In this document: positions 30,570-39,612 of the stretch, piece by piece | How the letters are laid out: each line of letters starts with the position of its first letter | Numbering within the stretch: the stretch's first letter is position 1 | Assembly: GCF_030913635.1 (NCBI RefSeq) | Contig: NZ_CP133188.1 | Span: 2,728,001-2,792,000, forward strand | Direction of reading: 5' to 3' | DNA length: 64,000 nt | DNA from: Sedimentibacter sp. MB35-C1 | Lineage (GTDB): Bacteria; Bacillota; Clostridia; Tissierellales; Sedimentibacteraceae | The notes under the pieces: model-generated | Database searches by the model: none | What the model saw: only the letters and a program-made list of their open reading frames with translations | Told to the model about the DNA's origin: nothing | Program-made: the position numbers and the translations under genes

Positions 30570-31655
30570 CTACTGAACAGATGTTTCCTCTTCAAGCAGC
30601 TCCATAAGTTCCTTGTTGTCTTTTTTAAGCTTTTCAATTTCTAGTTGATTCTGAAAATTTTCAGTTTCTTTTCTGTTTAATTTTTCCTGAAGTTCATTAT
30701 TATTGCTGATTAAATTTTCCTTATCATTATTTATCATCAACAGTTCTTCTAGATATTTTTCCTTTTCATCATTAATGCTGTCATAATTATTCTTTAAAAG
30801 ATCTGCACTTGCTTTATACTCTGCAATCACTTTATCCTTACCGCTTATTATGTCATCTTTTTCACTGAGTTTATTTTGCAGCATAGCTATTTTATTATTT
30901 AACGACTCCACTTCTTTTTGTTTTGAATCAATAGTTAAACTTAATTTTTGGTGTTCGTCGTTAATATTGTATATTTTTTGAGTTTTATCCTCATTAGAGC
31001 TTTTTAATTCTCTGATGGTTTTCTCAAGCTGAGAAACTACCTGTTCTCTCTCGTTAAGCTTAAGTTGCAACTTTGATATTCTTCCGTTTAAGCTGCTCTT
31101 GGTATTATTCATAAAGCTCAACTCTTTTGTGAAATTTTCACGCTCATTCTTAAGCTCTTCGCAATTTTCTTCCAGTTCTTCATTTTTGCTTTTTAATTCA
31201 TTTATTAGAACCTCACTTTTTAAAAGTTGCTGTTCCTGCTCGCTAATTTTATCCTGAAGTCTGGATATCTGAGAATTTAAATACTCCCTATCATTGTCTC
31301 TTGCCAGCAGTTTTTCTTTGTATCTTTCCTTTTCAATAACTGCCTCAGATGATTTTTCTGCTGCTTCTTCTTTTTCTCTGACAGCAGTTTCTCTTTGCTC
31401 TTTCAAAATGGCTATTTCTTCAATTATCCCATTTTTGTAAGACTCAGCTTCAGTTGTAAGTTTCATATATTTATCAACTATAACAAATGAGGATAATATC
31501 AGTTTATCCATTTCATTAAATCTTCTATTTGAATTTGCTATCTGATTTATTTGATCATTTATAACGGTTTCTATCTGCTTTACGTATTCGGGACTTTCAT
31601 CGGTTTTGACATTATATTTTTTATCACCAACAATTATTTCTATTTTATTCATCAT
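30570..31655 (-). CDS. ZapA-domain protein with long coiled coil
   Basis: Residues 1-95 match ZapA, the FtsZ-associated protein (IEIIVGDKKYNVKTDESPEY, then FNEMDKLILSSFVIVDKYMK). The remaining 265 residues are an almost continuous coiled coil rich in Glu, Lys, Asn and Leu. Ordinary ZapA is about 85-110 residues, so this is more than three times longer. ZapA cross-links FtsZ filaments; the long arm could bridge filaments or recruit partners, which is inference. I start at ATG 31655, five bases after AAAGGGG; a TTG just before it is too close to the ribosome site. It has its own promoter and terminator. Confidence 0.85.
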   Translation of the reverse strand: MMNKIEIIVGDKKYNVKTDESPEYVKQIETVINDQINQIANSNRRFNEMDKLILSSFVIVDKYMKLTTEAESYKNGIIEEIAILKEQRETAVREKEEAAEKSSEAVIEKERYKEKLLARDNDREYLNSQISRLQDKISEQEQQLLKSEVLINELKSKNEELEENCEELKNERENFTKELSFMNNTKSSLNGRISKLQLKLNEREQVVSQLEKTIRELKSSNEDKTQKIYNINDEHQKLSLTIDSKQKEVESLNNKIAMLQNKLSEKDDIISGKDKVIAEYKASADLLKNNYDSINDEKEKYLEELLMINNDKENLISNNNELQEKLNRKETENFQNQLEIEKLKKDNKELMELLEEETSVQ

Positions 31656-31746
31656 CAAATCCCCTTTATTCTTCTTTTGATATTTGAATATTTTTATATA
31701 TAGTAATCTTCTTAATGTGCATACAATTATTCAAGTTTATATAATA

Positions 31747-31775
31747 ATATTAAAGTATACAACTTAAAATATCAA
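31747..31775 (-). promoter_or_regulatory. Promoter of the ZapA-like gene
   Basis: TTGATA (31770-31775), a 17-base spacer and TAATAT (31747-31752) on the minus strand. It lies in the 190-base gap after dxs, which otherwise shows only AT-rich sequence. Confidence 0.6.
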
Positions 31776-31849
31776 TAGCTAATAATATTTTTTGACTATT
31801 TTTGATAATGAAAATAAGCTTTTTTTAATATTTTTAAATTTTTGCAGTG

Positions 31850-33724
31850 TTATCTTTTTATTCCGACAGTCCTTGACAAATGTGCCGAAACAAAATCTGC
31901 GATGCTTTGAGGGTCAAGCTTATTTTCTGCCAACAGTTCTTCAACTGACCCATGTTTTATAAAATTGTCAGGCAGTGCAATTATGTTTACATCTACAGTA
32001 TTCGGTATTATATCTTTGATTAAAAGGGCTGCTCCATAAAGTGAAGCTTCACTTATTATTACAGCGTGTTCCGTTTTATTTACAGAGTTAATAATCAGCT
32101 CGCGATCCAATGGTTTTGTAAACCTCAAGTTAAGCACTTCAGCATCTATTTCGTTTTCTTTTAAAATCTCTCTTGCTTCAATTGCCGTTTCTACCATTCT
32201 GCCACAAGCAATAATTGTAACATTTTCTCCATAAGCTGCAATAACTCCCTTACCCTTTTCAATTTTAGTTTCACTGTTACTAATATTTTTCTTAGAACTT
32301 CCTCGAGGGTACCTCAATACAATAGGGCCGTCAAATTCATTAACCGCAAAGTCAATCATATTTTCAAACTCTCTGTAATCTGCAGGAGCCATAACCGTCA
32401 TATTAGGAATCTGACAAAGAAATGCTTCATCAAATACACCTTGGTGAGTTTCTCCGTCGTTTCCAACCAAGCCTGCTCTATCAACAGCAAAAACAACATG
32501 AAGATTTTGCAATGCAACATCGTGAATCACTTGATCATATGCTCGCTGCAAAAACGAAGAATAAAGAGCAACAACAGGTATTATTCCGTTTACTGAAAGG
32601 CCTGCTCCCATTGTCACCGCATGCTGTTCAGCAATTCCAGCATCAAAAATGCGATCTGGATATTTTTTTGCAAATCCAGTTAAACCTGTACCGTCAGTCA
32701 TAGCAGCTGTTATTGCTACTACCTTGTCATTTTTATGCGCTATTTCGCAAAGCTTGTTTCCAAAAACATTAGAATATGACGGCACACCAGATTTTTTTAA
32801 TTTATCTCCTGATACTACATCAAACGGAGAAACACCGTGGAATTCATTTGGCCTCAATTCTGCGTACTTATATCCTTTTCCCTTTTTGGTTATAACATGC
32901 ATTATTAAAGGTCCTTCAATATTTTTAGCAATCTTAAATGATTTAAGAAGCTCATCTATATTGTGTCCGTCGATAGGACCCATATAGGTAAGTCCCAACT
33001 CTTCAAACAGCATCCCCGGAACAACCACCTTCTTAATTCCATCCTTAGCTCTTTTCAGAAACTGTTTAAGTTTTTTTCCGCAAAGCGGTAACCCGTTCAG
33101 CAACTTTTCAACATCTTTTTTTGTTGAAAGGTATCTTTCGTCTGTTCTTAATCTTTGCAGGTACCGTGATAGCCCGCCGACATTTTGTGAAATAGACATT
33201 TCATTATCATTTAATATGATCATAAGTTTTGTATTGCTTCTTCCAGCGTCATTTAATGCTTCAAAAGCCATTCCTCCGGTTAGAGCACCGTCTCCTATTA
33301 CCGCCACTACTTCATAATTCTCATTTTTTAAATCTCTTGCTCTAGCCATCCCTATAGCTGCAGAAACTGAAGTACTACTGTGCCCTGTGTCAAATGCATC
33401 ATATACGCTTTCACTACGTTTAGGGAATCCGCTCATGCCATTTAGCTGCCTGAGGGTATTCATCTGGGCTTTTCGCCCTGTAAGTATTTTATGTACATAG
33501 GATTGGTGTCCCACATCCCATATTATTTTATCATCAGGAGTATTTAATGCATAGTGAAGAGCAATTGTCAATTCAATAACACCCAGATTTGATGCAAGAT
33601 GGCCTCCTGTTTTTGATACGCTTTCTATTATATATTCTCTCAATTCATCGCTGAGTATTTTCAATTCATTAATATTAAGCCGGCGTAAATCATCCGGCGA
33701 ATTTATCTTATCTAAATACTTCAT
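31850..33724 (-). CDS. dxs: 1-deoxy-D-xylulose-5-phosphate synthase
   Basis: This 624-residue TPP enzyme condenses pyruvate and glyceraldehyde-3-phosphate in the first step of the non-mevalonate isoprenoid pathway. The sequence shows GGHLASNLGVIELTIALHY, DVGHQSYVHKILTGR, the TPP motif GDGALTGGMAFEALNDAG, and DRAGLVGNDGETHQGVFD in the pyrimidine domain. A transketolase C-domain ends the protein. Length is normal. I chose ATG 33724 with GCGAGGG upstream; the longer GTG start six codons before would place the ribosome site inside the gene. It is divergent from ppdK. Confidence 0.96.
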   Translation of the reverse strand: MKYLDKINSPDDLRRLNINELKILSDELREYIIESVSKTGGHLASNLGVIELTIALHYALNTPDDKIIWDVGHQSYVHKILTGRKAQMNTLRQLNGMSGFPKRSESVYDAFDTGHSSTSVSAAIGMARARDLKNENYEVVAVIGDGALTGGMAFEALNDAGRSNTKLMIILNDNEMSISQNVGGLSRYLQRLRTDERYLSTKKDVEKLLNGLPLCGKKLKQFLKRAKDGIKKVVVPGMLFEELGLTYMGPIDGHNIDELLKSFKIAKNIEGPLIMHVITKKGKGYKYAELRPNEFHGVSPFDVVSGDKLKKSGVPSYSNVFGNKLCEIAHKNDKVVAITAAMTDGTGLTGFAKKYPDRIFDAGIAEQHAVTMGAGLSVNGIIPVVALYSSFLQRAYDQVIHDVALQNLHVVFAVDRAGLVGNDGETHQGVFDEAFLCQIPNMTVMAPADYREFENMIDFAVNEFDGPIVLRYPRGSSKKNISNSETKIEKGKGVIAAYGENVTIIACGRMVETAIEAREILKENEIDAEVLNLRFTKPLDRELIINSVNKTEHAVIISEASLYGAALLIKDIIPNTVDVNIIALPDNFIKHGSVEELLAENKLDPQSIADFVSAHLSRTVGIKR

Positions 33725-33804
33725 ATACATCCCTCGCTCCACCTCTTAATATTTAATAATTATATATGGTTATATTAAATATGTCAAAATTTTATTATTT
33801 GTTG

Positions 33805-33840
33805 TTTTCGCTGAAAATACACTGTACTTTTCAGTGAAAA
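33805..33840. promoter_or_regulatory. Pair of 13-bp palindromes before ppdK
   Basis: TTTTCGCTGAAAA (33805-33817) and TTTTCAGTGAAAA (33828-33840) are each near-perfect palindromes and nearly identical to each other. Their centres are 23 bp apart, about two helical turns. This looks like a paired operator in the dxs-ppdK divergent region. It does not match the classic cre or Rex consensus. No regulator gene is adjacent. Confidence 0.5.
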
Positions 33841-33966
33841 TGTTATATCATAAATTATATTTTTTTCTTTTTAGTATATCATAATATTCGGTAGCAACTT
33901 TAAAGAAAAAAGCAGTATTAAGTATAATAAAGGTTAAATCAGGAATTTTAATTTCAGGAGGGAAAC

Positions 33967-36606
33967 ATGAGCAAAAAATGGGTTTATTTATTTAAAGAAG
34001 GAAGTGCTTCACAAAAAGACTTATTAGGAGGAAAAGGAGCTAACCTGTGTGAAATGACAAACATCGGTCTGCCGGTTCCTCCGGGATTGACCGTTACAAC
34101 AGAAGCCTGTACCGAATTTTATGTACAGGGAAAAAAACTTACCGATGATATGGTCAGCCAAATCAAATCTAATCTAAAGACTTTAGAAGAACAAACAGAA
34201 AAAAGTTTTGGAAATGCAGAAAATCCTCTTTTAGTATCGGTACGTTCCGGTGCAAAAATTTCAATGCCTGGTATGATGGATACAATATTGAATCTTGGAC
34301 TTAATGATAAAACGGTGGAAGGATTAGCAGAAAAAACAGGAAATATGCGTTTTGCATACGATAGCTACAGAAGATTTATACAAATGTTCGGTGATGTTGT
34401 ATTGGGTATATCGAAGCATAAATTTGATAACATTCTTGATGGAACCAAAGAAAAGAACAACTACAAGTATGATACAGAACTTACTGCCGAAAATTTAAAA
34501 ACTATTGTAGAAGAGTTTAAAAAAGTATATATAAAAGAAAAAAGCACCGAATTTCCTCAAGAACCCGAAACACAGCTTCTTATGGCTATTGAAGCAGTGT
34601 TTAGATCATGGAATAACCCAAGAGCAATTACATACAGAAATCTTTATGATATACCTCATAATATAGGAACCGCAGTAAATGTGCAGTCAATGGTGTTTGG
34701 AAATATGGGCGATACTTCAGGAACCGGGGTTGCATTTACAAGAAACCCTTCGACCGGTGAAAAAAAGGTGTTTGGAGAATTCTTAATCAATGCCCAAGGA
34801 GAAGATGTTGTGGCAGGTATAAGAACTCCTCTGTCTATTGATAAATTAAACGAAGTTATGCCTGATATATTTAAGCAATTTATGGATGCTGCAGAAACCC
34901 TCGAACATCACTACAAGGATATGCAGGACATTGAATTTACAATAGAACAAGGTAAGCTCTACTTCCTTCAGACAAGAAATGGGAAAAGAACTGCGGATGC
35001 TGCTCTGAGAGCTGCAGTTGAAATGGTCGGAGAAAACCTCATAACTAAGAAAGATGCAGTTATGCGAGTGGATCCAAAATCCCTTGATCAGCTTCTTCAC
35101 CCTAAATTTGATCCTGAAGAATTAAAAAGCTTAACTTCTGTTGCAAAAGGGCTTCCTGCATCACCAGGAGCTGCAACAGGAAAAATATACTTCAATGCTG
35201 ATGATGCAGTAGCTGCCGCAAATAAAGGTGAAGATGCAATACTTGTCAGAAAAGAAACATCACCTGAAGATATAGAAGGCATGAACAAAGCAAAAGGTAT
35301 ATTGACATCAAGAGGAGGCATGACTTCCCATGCTGCTGTTGTTGCAAGAGGAATGGGAAAATGCTGTGTTGCCGGCTGTGAAGCTGCTCATGTAGACGAA
35401 GCTAAGAAAATCATGACAATTAAAGGCGAAACCTACCAAGAAGGAGATTTCATTTCTCTTGACGGAAGTACAGGAAATATATACAAAGGTAAGGTAAAGA
35501 CTGTTGAAGCCAACATATCTGGAAATTTTGAGGCTCTCATGAAGTGGGCTGATGAATTTAGAAAGCTTGGAATCCGAACAAATTCAGACACACCAAAGGA
35601 TTCAGAAACAGCTGTTAAATTTGGTGCGGAAGGAATTGGCCTTTGCAGAACAGAGCATATGTTTTTCGAAGAAAGTCGTATATTCTCTGTTCGAAAAATG
35701 ATTATTTCAGAGACTGTCAGCCAAAGAGAAAAAGCTCTGGCGGAAATACTTCCTATGCAGAAAAATGACTTCAAAGGTATATTTAAAGTTATGGGCATCA
35801 GACCTGTAACTATAAGATTATTGGATCCTCCTTTGCACGAATTTATTCCTACCGATGAAGAAGATATTGTTGAACTTGCAAAAGACATGGATGTTTCTGT
35901 TTCAAAATTAAAGGAAACAATTCACAGCCTGCAAGAATTCAATCCAATGTTGGGGCACAGAGGATGCAGACTAGCAATCTCATACCCTGAAATGGCAAAA
36001 ATGCAGACAAGAGCTATAATAGAAGCTGCCATTGAAGTTTCTGAAGAAGAAAACATAAGTATAGTTCCCGAAATCATGGTTCCGTTGGTAGGGAAAAAAG
36101 AAGAGCTTGAAATTCTGAGAAAGCTTATAATAGAAGTTGCAGAAGAAACTAAAAAAGAAATGAATTCCTATTTAAGTTACCTGATAGGAACAATGATTGA
36201 AATTCCGAGGGCATGTGTAACTGCAGATGAAATCGCGCAATGTGCTGACTTCTTCTCGTTTGGTACAAATGACCTGACACAGATGACATTTGGTTATTCA
36301 AGAGATGATGCAGGAAAATTCCTCGAAGATTACAAAGACGCTGGCATACTTGAACAAGATCCATTCCAGAGTATAGACCAGGCTGGTGTCGGCAAAATGG
36401 TTGAAATGGCAGTGGAACTGGGAAAAGAAGCACAATCCCACCTGCACCTAGGTGTATGCGGAGAGCACGGCGGTGACCCTGCATCAATAGAGTTTTTCCA
36501 TAATACCGGTTTAGATTATGTATCATGCTCACCATTCAGAGTTCCTGTTGCAAGACTGGCAGCAGCACAGGCGGCATTGAAAGGAAATAGCCCTATCTCT
36601 AAATAA
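33967..36606 (+). CDS. ppdK: Pyruvate, phosphate dikinase
   Basis: This 879-residue enzyme interconverts pyruvate, ATP and Pi with PEP, AMP and PPi. Domains in order: nucleotide-binding N-terminal (GGKGANLCEMTNIGLPVPPG), swivelling phosphohistidine domain with RGGMTSHAAVV (His455 catalytic), and PEP/pyruvate-binding barrel (GTNDLTQMTFGYSRDD, LGVCGEHGGDP). Length and catalytic residues match the clostridial enzyme. Here it could work glycolytically with PPi or gluconeogenically from pyruvate. GGAGG precedes the ATG. A TATAAT lies at 33923-33928, paired palindromes are further upstream, and a terminator follows. Confidence 0.97.
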   Translation: MSKKWVYLFKEGSASQKDLLGGKGANLCEMTNIGLPVPPGLTVTTEACTEFYVQGKKLTDDMVSQIKSNLKTLEEQTEKSFGNAENPLLVSVRSGAKISMPGMMDTILNLGLNDKTVEGLAEKTGNMRFAYDSYRRFIQMFGDVVLGISKHKFDNILDGTKEKNNYKYDTELTAENLKTIVEEFKKVYIKEKSTEFPQEPETQLLMAIEAVFRSWNNPRAITYRNLYDIPHNIGTAVNVQSMVFGNMGDTSGTGVAFTRNPSTGEKKVFGEFLINAQGEDVVAGIRTPLSIDKLNEVMPDIFKQFMDAAETLEHHYKDMQDIEFTIEQGKLYFLQTRNGKRTADAALRAAVEMVGENLITKKDAVMRVDPKSLDQLLHPKFDPEELKSLTSVAKGLPASPGAATGKIYFNADDAVAAANKGEDAILVRKETSPEDIEGMNKAKGILTSRGGMTSHAAVVARGMGKCCVAGCEAAHVDEAKKIMTIKGETYQEGDFISLDGSTGNIYKGKVKTVEANISGNFEALMKWADEFRKLGIRTNSDTPKDSETAVKFGAEGIGLCRTEHMFFEESRIFSVRKMIISETVSQREKALAEILPMQKNDFKGIFKVMGIRPVTIRLLDPPLHEFIPTDEEDIVELAKDMDVSVSKLKETIHSLQEFNPMLGHRGCRLAISYPEMAKMQTRAIIEAAIEVSEEENISIVPEIMVPLVGKKEELEILRKLIIEVAEETKKEMNSYLSYLIGTMIEIPRACVTADEIAQCADFFSFGTNDLTQMTFGYSRDDAGKFLEDYKDAGILEQDPFQSIDQAGVGKMVEMAVELGKEAQSHLHLGVCGEHGGDPASIEFFHNTGLDYVSCSPFRVPVARLAAAQAALKGNSPISK

Positions 36607-36656
36607 GGTGTATACCCTATAAACCCTTATATGAAGCGGTTTTAAGCTAAATGTAT

Positions 36657-36692
36657 AAAAGGACACTGTATTATACAATCAGTGTCCTTTTT
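36657..36692 (+). terminator. ppdK terminator
   Basis: Perfect 12-bp stem AAAAGGACACTG/CAGTGTCCTTTT with an 11-base loop, followed by TTAG. It lies 50 bases after the ppdK stop. Confidence 0.85.
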
Positions 36693-36746
36693 AGTAATAA
36701 TATTTTAACTTGGTGTTATGCTCATAATCTACCCATAAACGGTAAT

Positions 36747-37259
36747 TTATTCGTCGATTTTCACCGCGTAACATTCATCAATCAAAATGTAATTACAGTT
36801 ATATTTTTTACACATCTCAAGATAATGCGCATTGTCCTCAAGTACAGAATTCATGGTACACCATGTATCATCAACACGTTTCTCTATTTCGTTAGCATAT
36901 TTTTTTATATCTGAAAAGTGTTGCTTAATATAGTTTTCGCTCATCACAAGACAGTGATAGTGAATTTCATTCAGATACACCTCACTAAAATCCTCTTTCC
37001 AACTAAATGGAATATAACAGCCTTCAACCACAAGATTTTGCTTATTTTCAATGGCAGTCTTAATCATTTCCCGAACAATCGGCCATAAATAGACCTCCAG
37101 TTCACTGTCATCTTCGGGAGTTAGATTTGTATTTCCACTTCGTATTAATCCCATTTTCAAAAGGTCAACAGATAGATATGGATATTGGTACTTTTTAAGA
37201 AGCTTCTGTGCCAACAAAGTTTTACCTGTGTGAGAAGCCCCTGTAATCAATATAATCAA
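36747..37259 (-). CDS. Small P-loop kinase-like ATPase
   Basis: This 170-residue protein has Walker A GASHTGKT at 7-14. LSVDLLKMGLIRSG and NLVVEGCYIPFSWK suggest an adenylate-kinase-like or zeta-toxin-like small-molecule kinase fold. No antitoxin partner is adjacent, so a toxin role is unsupported, and the substrate is unknown. The start is TTG, seven bases after AGGAGGG; the TTG-ATT-ATA context fits M-I-I-L-I-T-G of P-loop kinases. It stands alone between ppdK and a small lipoprotein gene, perhaps acquired horizontally. Confidence 0.78.
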   Translation of the reverse strand: MIILITGASHTGKTLLAQKLLKKYQYPYLSVDLLKMGLIRSGNTNLTPEDDSELEVYLWPIVREMIKTAIENKQNLVVEGCYIPFSWKEDFSEVYLNEIHYHCLVMSENYIKQHFSDIKKYANEIEKRVDDTWCTMNSVLEDNAHYLEMCKKYNCNYILIDECYAVKIDE

Positions 37260-37359
37260 TTGTACTCCCTCCTGTCCAAATTCTGATTTGTAGTCCAGTT
37301 AGTGTTGAAAAACCTCCTACAAATCACGTTCATCGCACAATAAGATTAACCAAATAATC

Positions 37360-37581
37360 TTATTTTTTCTTTTTTATAAAATAAATAATAGCAGCTATAA
37401 CCAATACTATAATAAGTGTTACAATAATTGTTAAATAACCATTTGATTTTTCTGTAATAAAAATAGCTGTAGGCCCATCAGCTCCACCAATAATAGCTGT
37501 AGATGAATTTTCCTTGTTTACACATCCTGTAAATAATAAAACTGCCACTAAGGATAATAATCTTATTTTTTTCATGTTCAT
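37360..37581 (-). CDS. Small lipoprotein with a decarboxylase-pump motif
   Basis: This 73-residue protein has a lipoprotein signal ending LLFTGC (Cys20), then AIIGGADGPTAIFI at about 29-42, and a membrane helix at about 49-69 followed by Lys-rich KKKK. The GGADGPT(A/S)IF sequence is a hallmark of the beta subunit of sodium-pumping oxaloacetate or methylmalonyl-CoA decarboxylases, where it lies in a membrane-embedded loop. It is not expected in such a short lipoprotein. No decarboxylase subunits are nearby. The function is unknown. ATG behind GAAGGAAG. Confidence 0.8.
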   Translation of the reverse strand: MNMKKIRLLSLVAVLLFTGCVNKENSSTAIIGGADGPTAIFITEKSNGYLTIIVTLIIVLVIAAIIYFIKKKK

Positions 37582-37760
37582 AACTTCCTTCGTAAAATAT
37601 AAATAGTAATTATTATCATTGTACTGTAAATTTTACCCATTAGCAATATGCTTTTTATTATGTACAACGTTTCTTTAAATACTTTGGTTGCACATTTCAT
37701 AAATGATGAAAAAGCATCAGCTGATATTATACCATATTCTTCTATAAAAGAATTTTAATA

Positions 37761-37793
37761 AAAAATTAGACACCATGCATGTGTCTAATTTTT
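37761..37793 (-). terminator. folA terminator
   Basis: Perfect 13-bp stem AAAAATTAGACAC/GTGTCTAATTTTT with a 7-base loop, directly after the folA stop. It sits in the 214-base gap after the small lipoprotein, where I see nothing else. Confidence 0.88.
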
Positions 37794-37795
37794 CA

Positions 37796-38308
37796 TTACT
37801 TAAATTCGTAATTTTCAATTGTTTTATTTTTATATGTATTGAACATAAATTTCAACCCGTTATCTTCATGAACTTCTGATGCATATGACAAGTACCAGTT
37901 CTCATCCTCATCAAAATTATGAAGGAATGTGTCAGCGTTGGCTATTGCATCAACTTTAGTTATCAAAGCCTCACTGCAATAAGGATATAATTCATTATAT
38001 ATTTTTCCACCGCCTACAACAAATATATCATCACTGTTATACTTTTTAAGCTCTGTAAACAGTTCATCTAAAGAGTGGCATATTATACAACCTTCTGCTT
38101 CAAATTCCCTGTTTGTTGTTAATACAATATTTGTCCTGTTCTTAAGAGGCTTAGCTCCTGGAAAAGACAGGAGAGTATTTCTCCCCATAACAACAACCTT
38201 GTCTACTGTAGTTTTTTTAAAAAACGCCATATCATCAGGCAAATTAAACAACAAGTCTCCATTAAAACCTATTGCCCAATTTTTTGCAACTGCAACTATT
38301 AACTTCAT
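37796..38308 (-). CDS. folA: Dihydrofolate reductase
   Basis: This 170-residue enzyme reduces dihydrofolate to tetrahydrofolate with NADPH. It has the family opening MKLIVAVAKNWAIGFNGDLL, substrate region LPDDMAFFKKTT (acidic Asp in PDDM), VVVMGRNTLLSFPGAKPL and FVVGGGKIYNEL. Length is normal. It lies ten bases after thyA, in the common thyA-folA order for dTMP synthesis, since ThyA consumes the folate that FolA regenerates. Confidence 0.96.
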   Translation of the reverse strand: MKLIVAVAKNWAIGFNGDLLFNLPDDMAFFKKTTVDKVVVMGRNTLLSFPGAKPLKNRTNIVLTTNREFEAEGCIICHSLDELFTELKKYNSDDIFVVGGGKIYNELYPYCSEALITKVDAIANADTFLHNFDEDENWYLSYASEVHEDNGLKFMFNTYKNKTIENYEFK

Positions 38309-38317
38309 AACTTCTCC

Positions 38318-39148
38318 TTAAACTGCAATAGGAACTTTTATCTTAAACGGATTATATTTATAATCGTTTAATTTAAAGCTGTCAACCGTAAAATCATAAA
38401 AACTGTTTATAGATTTATCTATTACCAGCTCCGGTGAATCATGCTCTTCTTTCTCAATAAGTTCCTCAATAATAGGGATGTGTCTGTCATAAATATGAGC
38501 ATCGGATATTACATGGACCAGTTCCCCTGCAACCAAACCACTTATTTGAGCCATCATATGTACAAGAATTGAATATTGAACAACATTCCAGTTATTTGCC
38601 GCAAGAACATCCTGTGAACGCTGATTTAATATTGCATTCAGCTTGTTTCCTGAAACATTAAATGTCATGCTGTATGCGCAAGGATAAAGATTCATCTCAT
38701 GAAGGTCCTGAAAATTATATATATTTGTCATTATCCTCCTGCTGGCAGGATTATTTTTTAAATCATATATAACTCTGTCTACCTGATCAAATTCTCCCTC
38801 ACTATATTTGTGCTTGATGCCAAGCTGATAGCCGTAAGCTTTGCCTATGGAACCTGTTTCATCTGCCCACGAATCCCAAATATGACTGTTTAAATCATTT
38901 ATATTATTTGATTTTTTTTGCCATATCCAAAGCAGTTCATCTATGGCTGCTGTAAAATTAGTTTTTCTTAGTGTCAGAATCGGAAAAGATTCCTGCAGGT
39001 TATATCTGTTTACAACACCAAACTTTTTTATTGTATGCGCAGGTGTTCCATCTTTCCACCTGGGTCTTACATCGTAGTCCTTGTCCCACACACCGTTAGT
39101 AAGTATGTCCTTACAAGTATTTATAAATATTTTATCTGCTGTGCTCAT
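38318..39148 (-). CDS. thyA: Thymidylate synthase
   Basis: This 276-residue ThyA converts dUMP to dTMP using 5,10-methylene-tetrahydrofolate. The nucleophile is Cys157 in MNLYPCAYSM. Conserved RRIMTNIYNF (phosphate-binding Arg), DVLAANNWNVVQY-like N-rich region and SDAHIYDRH are visible. ATG with GGAGGCGG-type site upstream. A strong promoter is at 39173-39201. It forms an operon with folA, ending in a terminator after folA. Confidence 0.97.
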   Translation of the reverse strand: MSTADKIFINTCKDILTNGVWDKDYDVRPRWKDGTPAHTIKKFGVVNRYNLQESFPILTLRKTNFTAAIDELLWIWQKKSNNINDLNSHIWDSWADETGSIGKAYGYQLGIKHKYSEGEFDQVDRVIYDLKNNPASRRIMTNIYNFQDLHEMNLYPCAYSMTFNVSGNKLNAILNQRSQDVLAANNWNVVQYSILVHMMAQISGLVAGELVHVISDAHIYDRHIPIIEELIEKEEHDSPELVIDKSINSFYDFTVDSFKLNDYKYNPFKIKVPIAV

Positions 39149-39172
39149 TTCCGCCTCCCGTTATTTTACTAT

Positions 39173-39201
39173 ATTATATATTAGAGGCAAGATGTTTACA
39201 A
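39173..39201 (-). promoter_or_regulatory. thyA-folA promoter
   Basis: TTGTAA (39196-39201), a 17-base spacer and TATAAT (39173-39178) on the minus strand, about 25 bases before the thyA ATG. Confidence 0.7.
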
Positions 39202-39306
39202 GGATTAATTAAGAAGCTTTGAGCATTCTTAATGATCTTTCACAGCATGGATATAATAAAAAAGTTATAATTATAGTTATAGGGAACATAAATTTTGTAT
39301 TCCCTT

Positions 39307-39501
39307 TTATCTCATAGTATTTTGATTTATAAAATTCTTTATTTGCATTTTTTCATCGAATCCTTTAATTTTTAAAGCCTGTGAATCTTCATTATCAAAA
39401 TTTTTAAAATAAATGCACATTTCTCCGTCCTTTGTGTCATCATATCTTATGCATCTGAAACCATCATCATACATTTTTTTTATCTTTTCAAATTCGTTCA
39501 T
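39307..39501 (-). CDS. Small hypothetical protein
   Basis: This 64-residue acidic cytoplasmic protein (MNEFEKIKKMYDDGFRCIRY) is not one I recognise. It is a credible gene because AAAAGGGGAG sits eight bases before ATG and codon use matches its neighbours. It lies upstream of thyA but on its own, separated by about 158 bases that include a weak hairpin. The function is unknown. Confidence 0.6.
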   Translation of the reverse strand: MNEFEKIKKMYDDGFRCIRYDDTKDGEMCIYFKNFDNEDSQALKIKGFDEKMQIKNFINQNTMR

Positions 39502-39567
39502 AATACACTCCCCTTTTGTTATATATTATATTATTGCCGATACGAACGAATTTATGACTATTTTTGC

Positions 39568-39612
39568 AAAAAAAATAAGCCAGGGAATTACAATTGTAAT
39601 TCATAGGCTTAT
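39568..39612 (-). terminator. Terminator of the HAD gene
   Basis: On the minus strand ATAAGCC/GGCTTAT encloses AATTACAATTGTAATT, and TTTTTTTT follows. The left arm overlaps the stop codon of the HAD gene. Confidence 0.85.

Noticed and set aside
36651-36914. An 87-codon plus-strand frame after ppdK
   Set aside because: It starts inside the ppdK terminator and is a shadow of the P-loop kinase gene on the minus strand.
36747-37259. A zeta-type toxin
   Set aside because: There is a P-loop but no epsilon-like antitoxin nearby and no zeta-specific UNAG site that I can see, so only a kinase-like ATPase is called.
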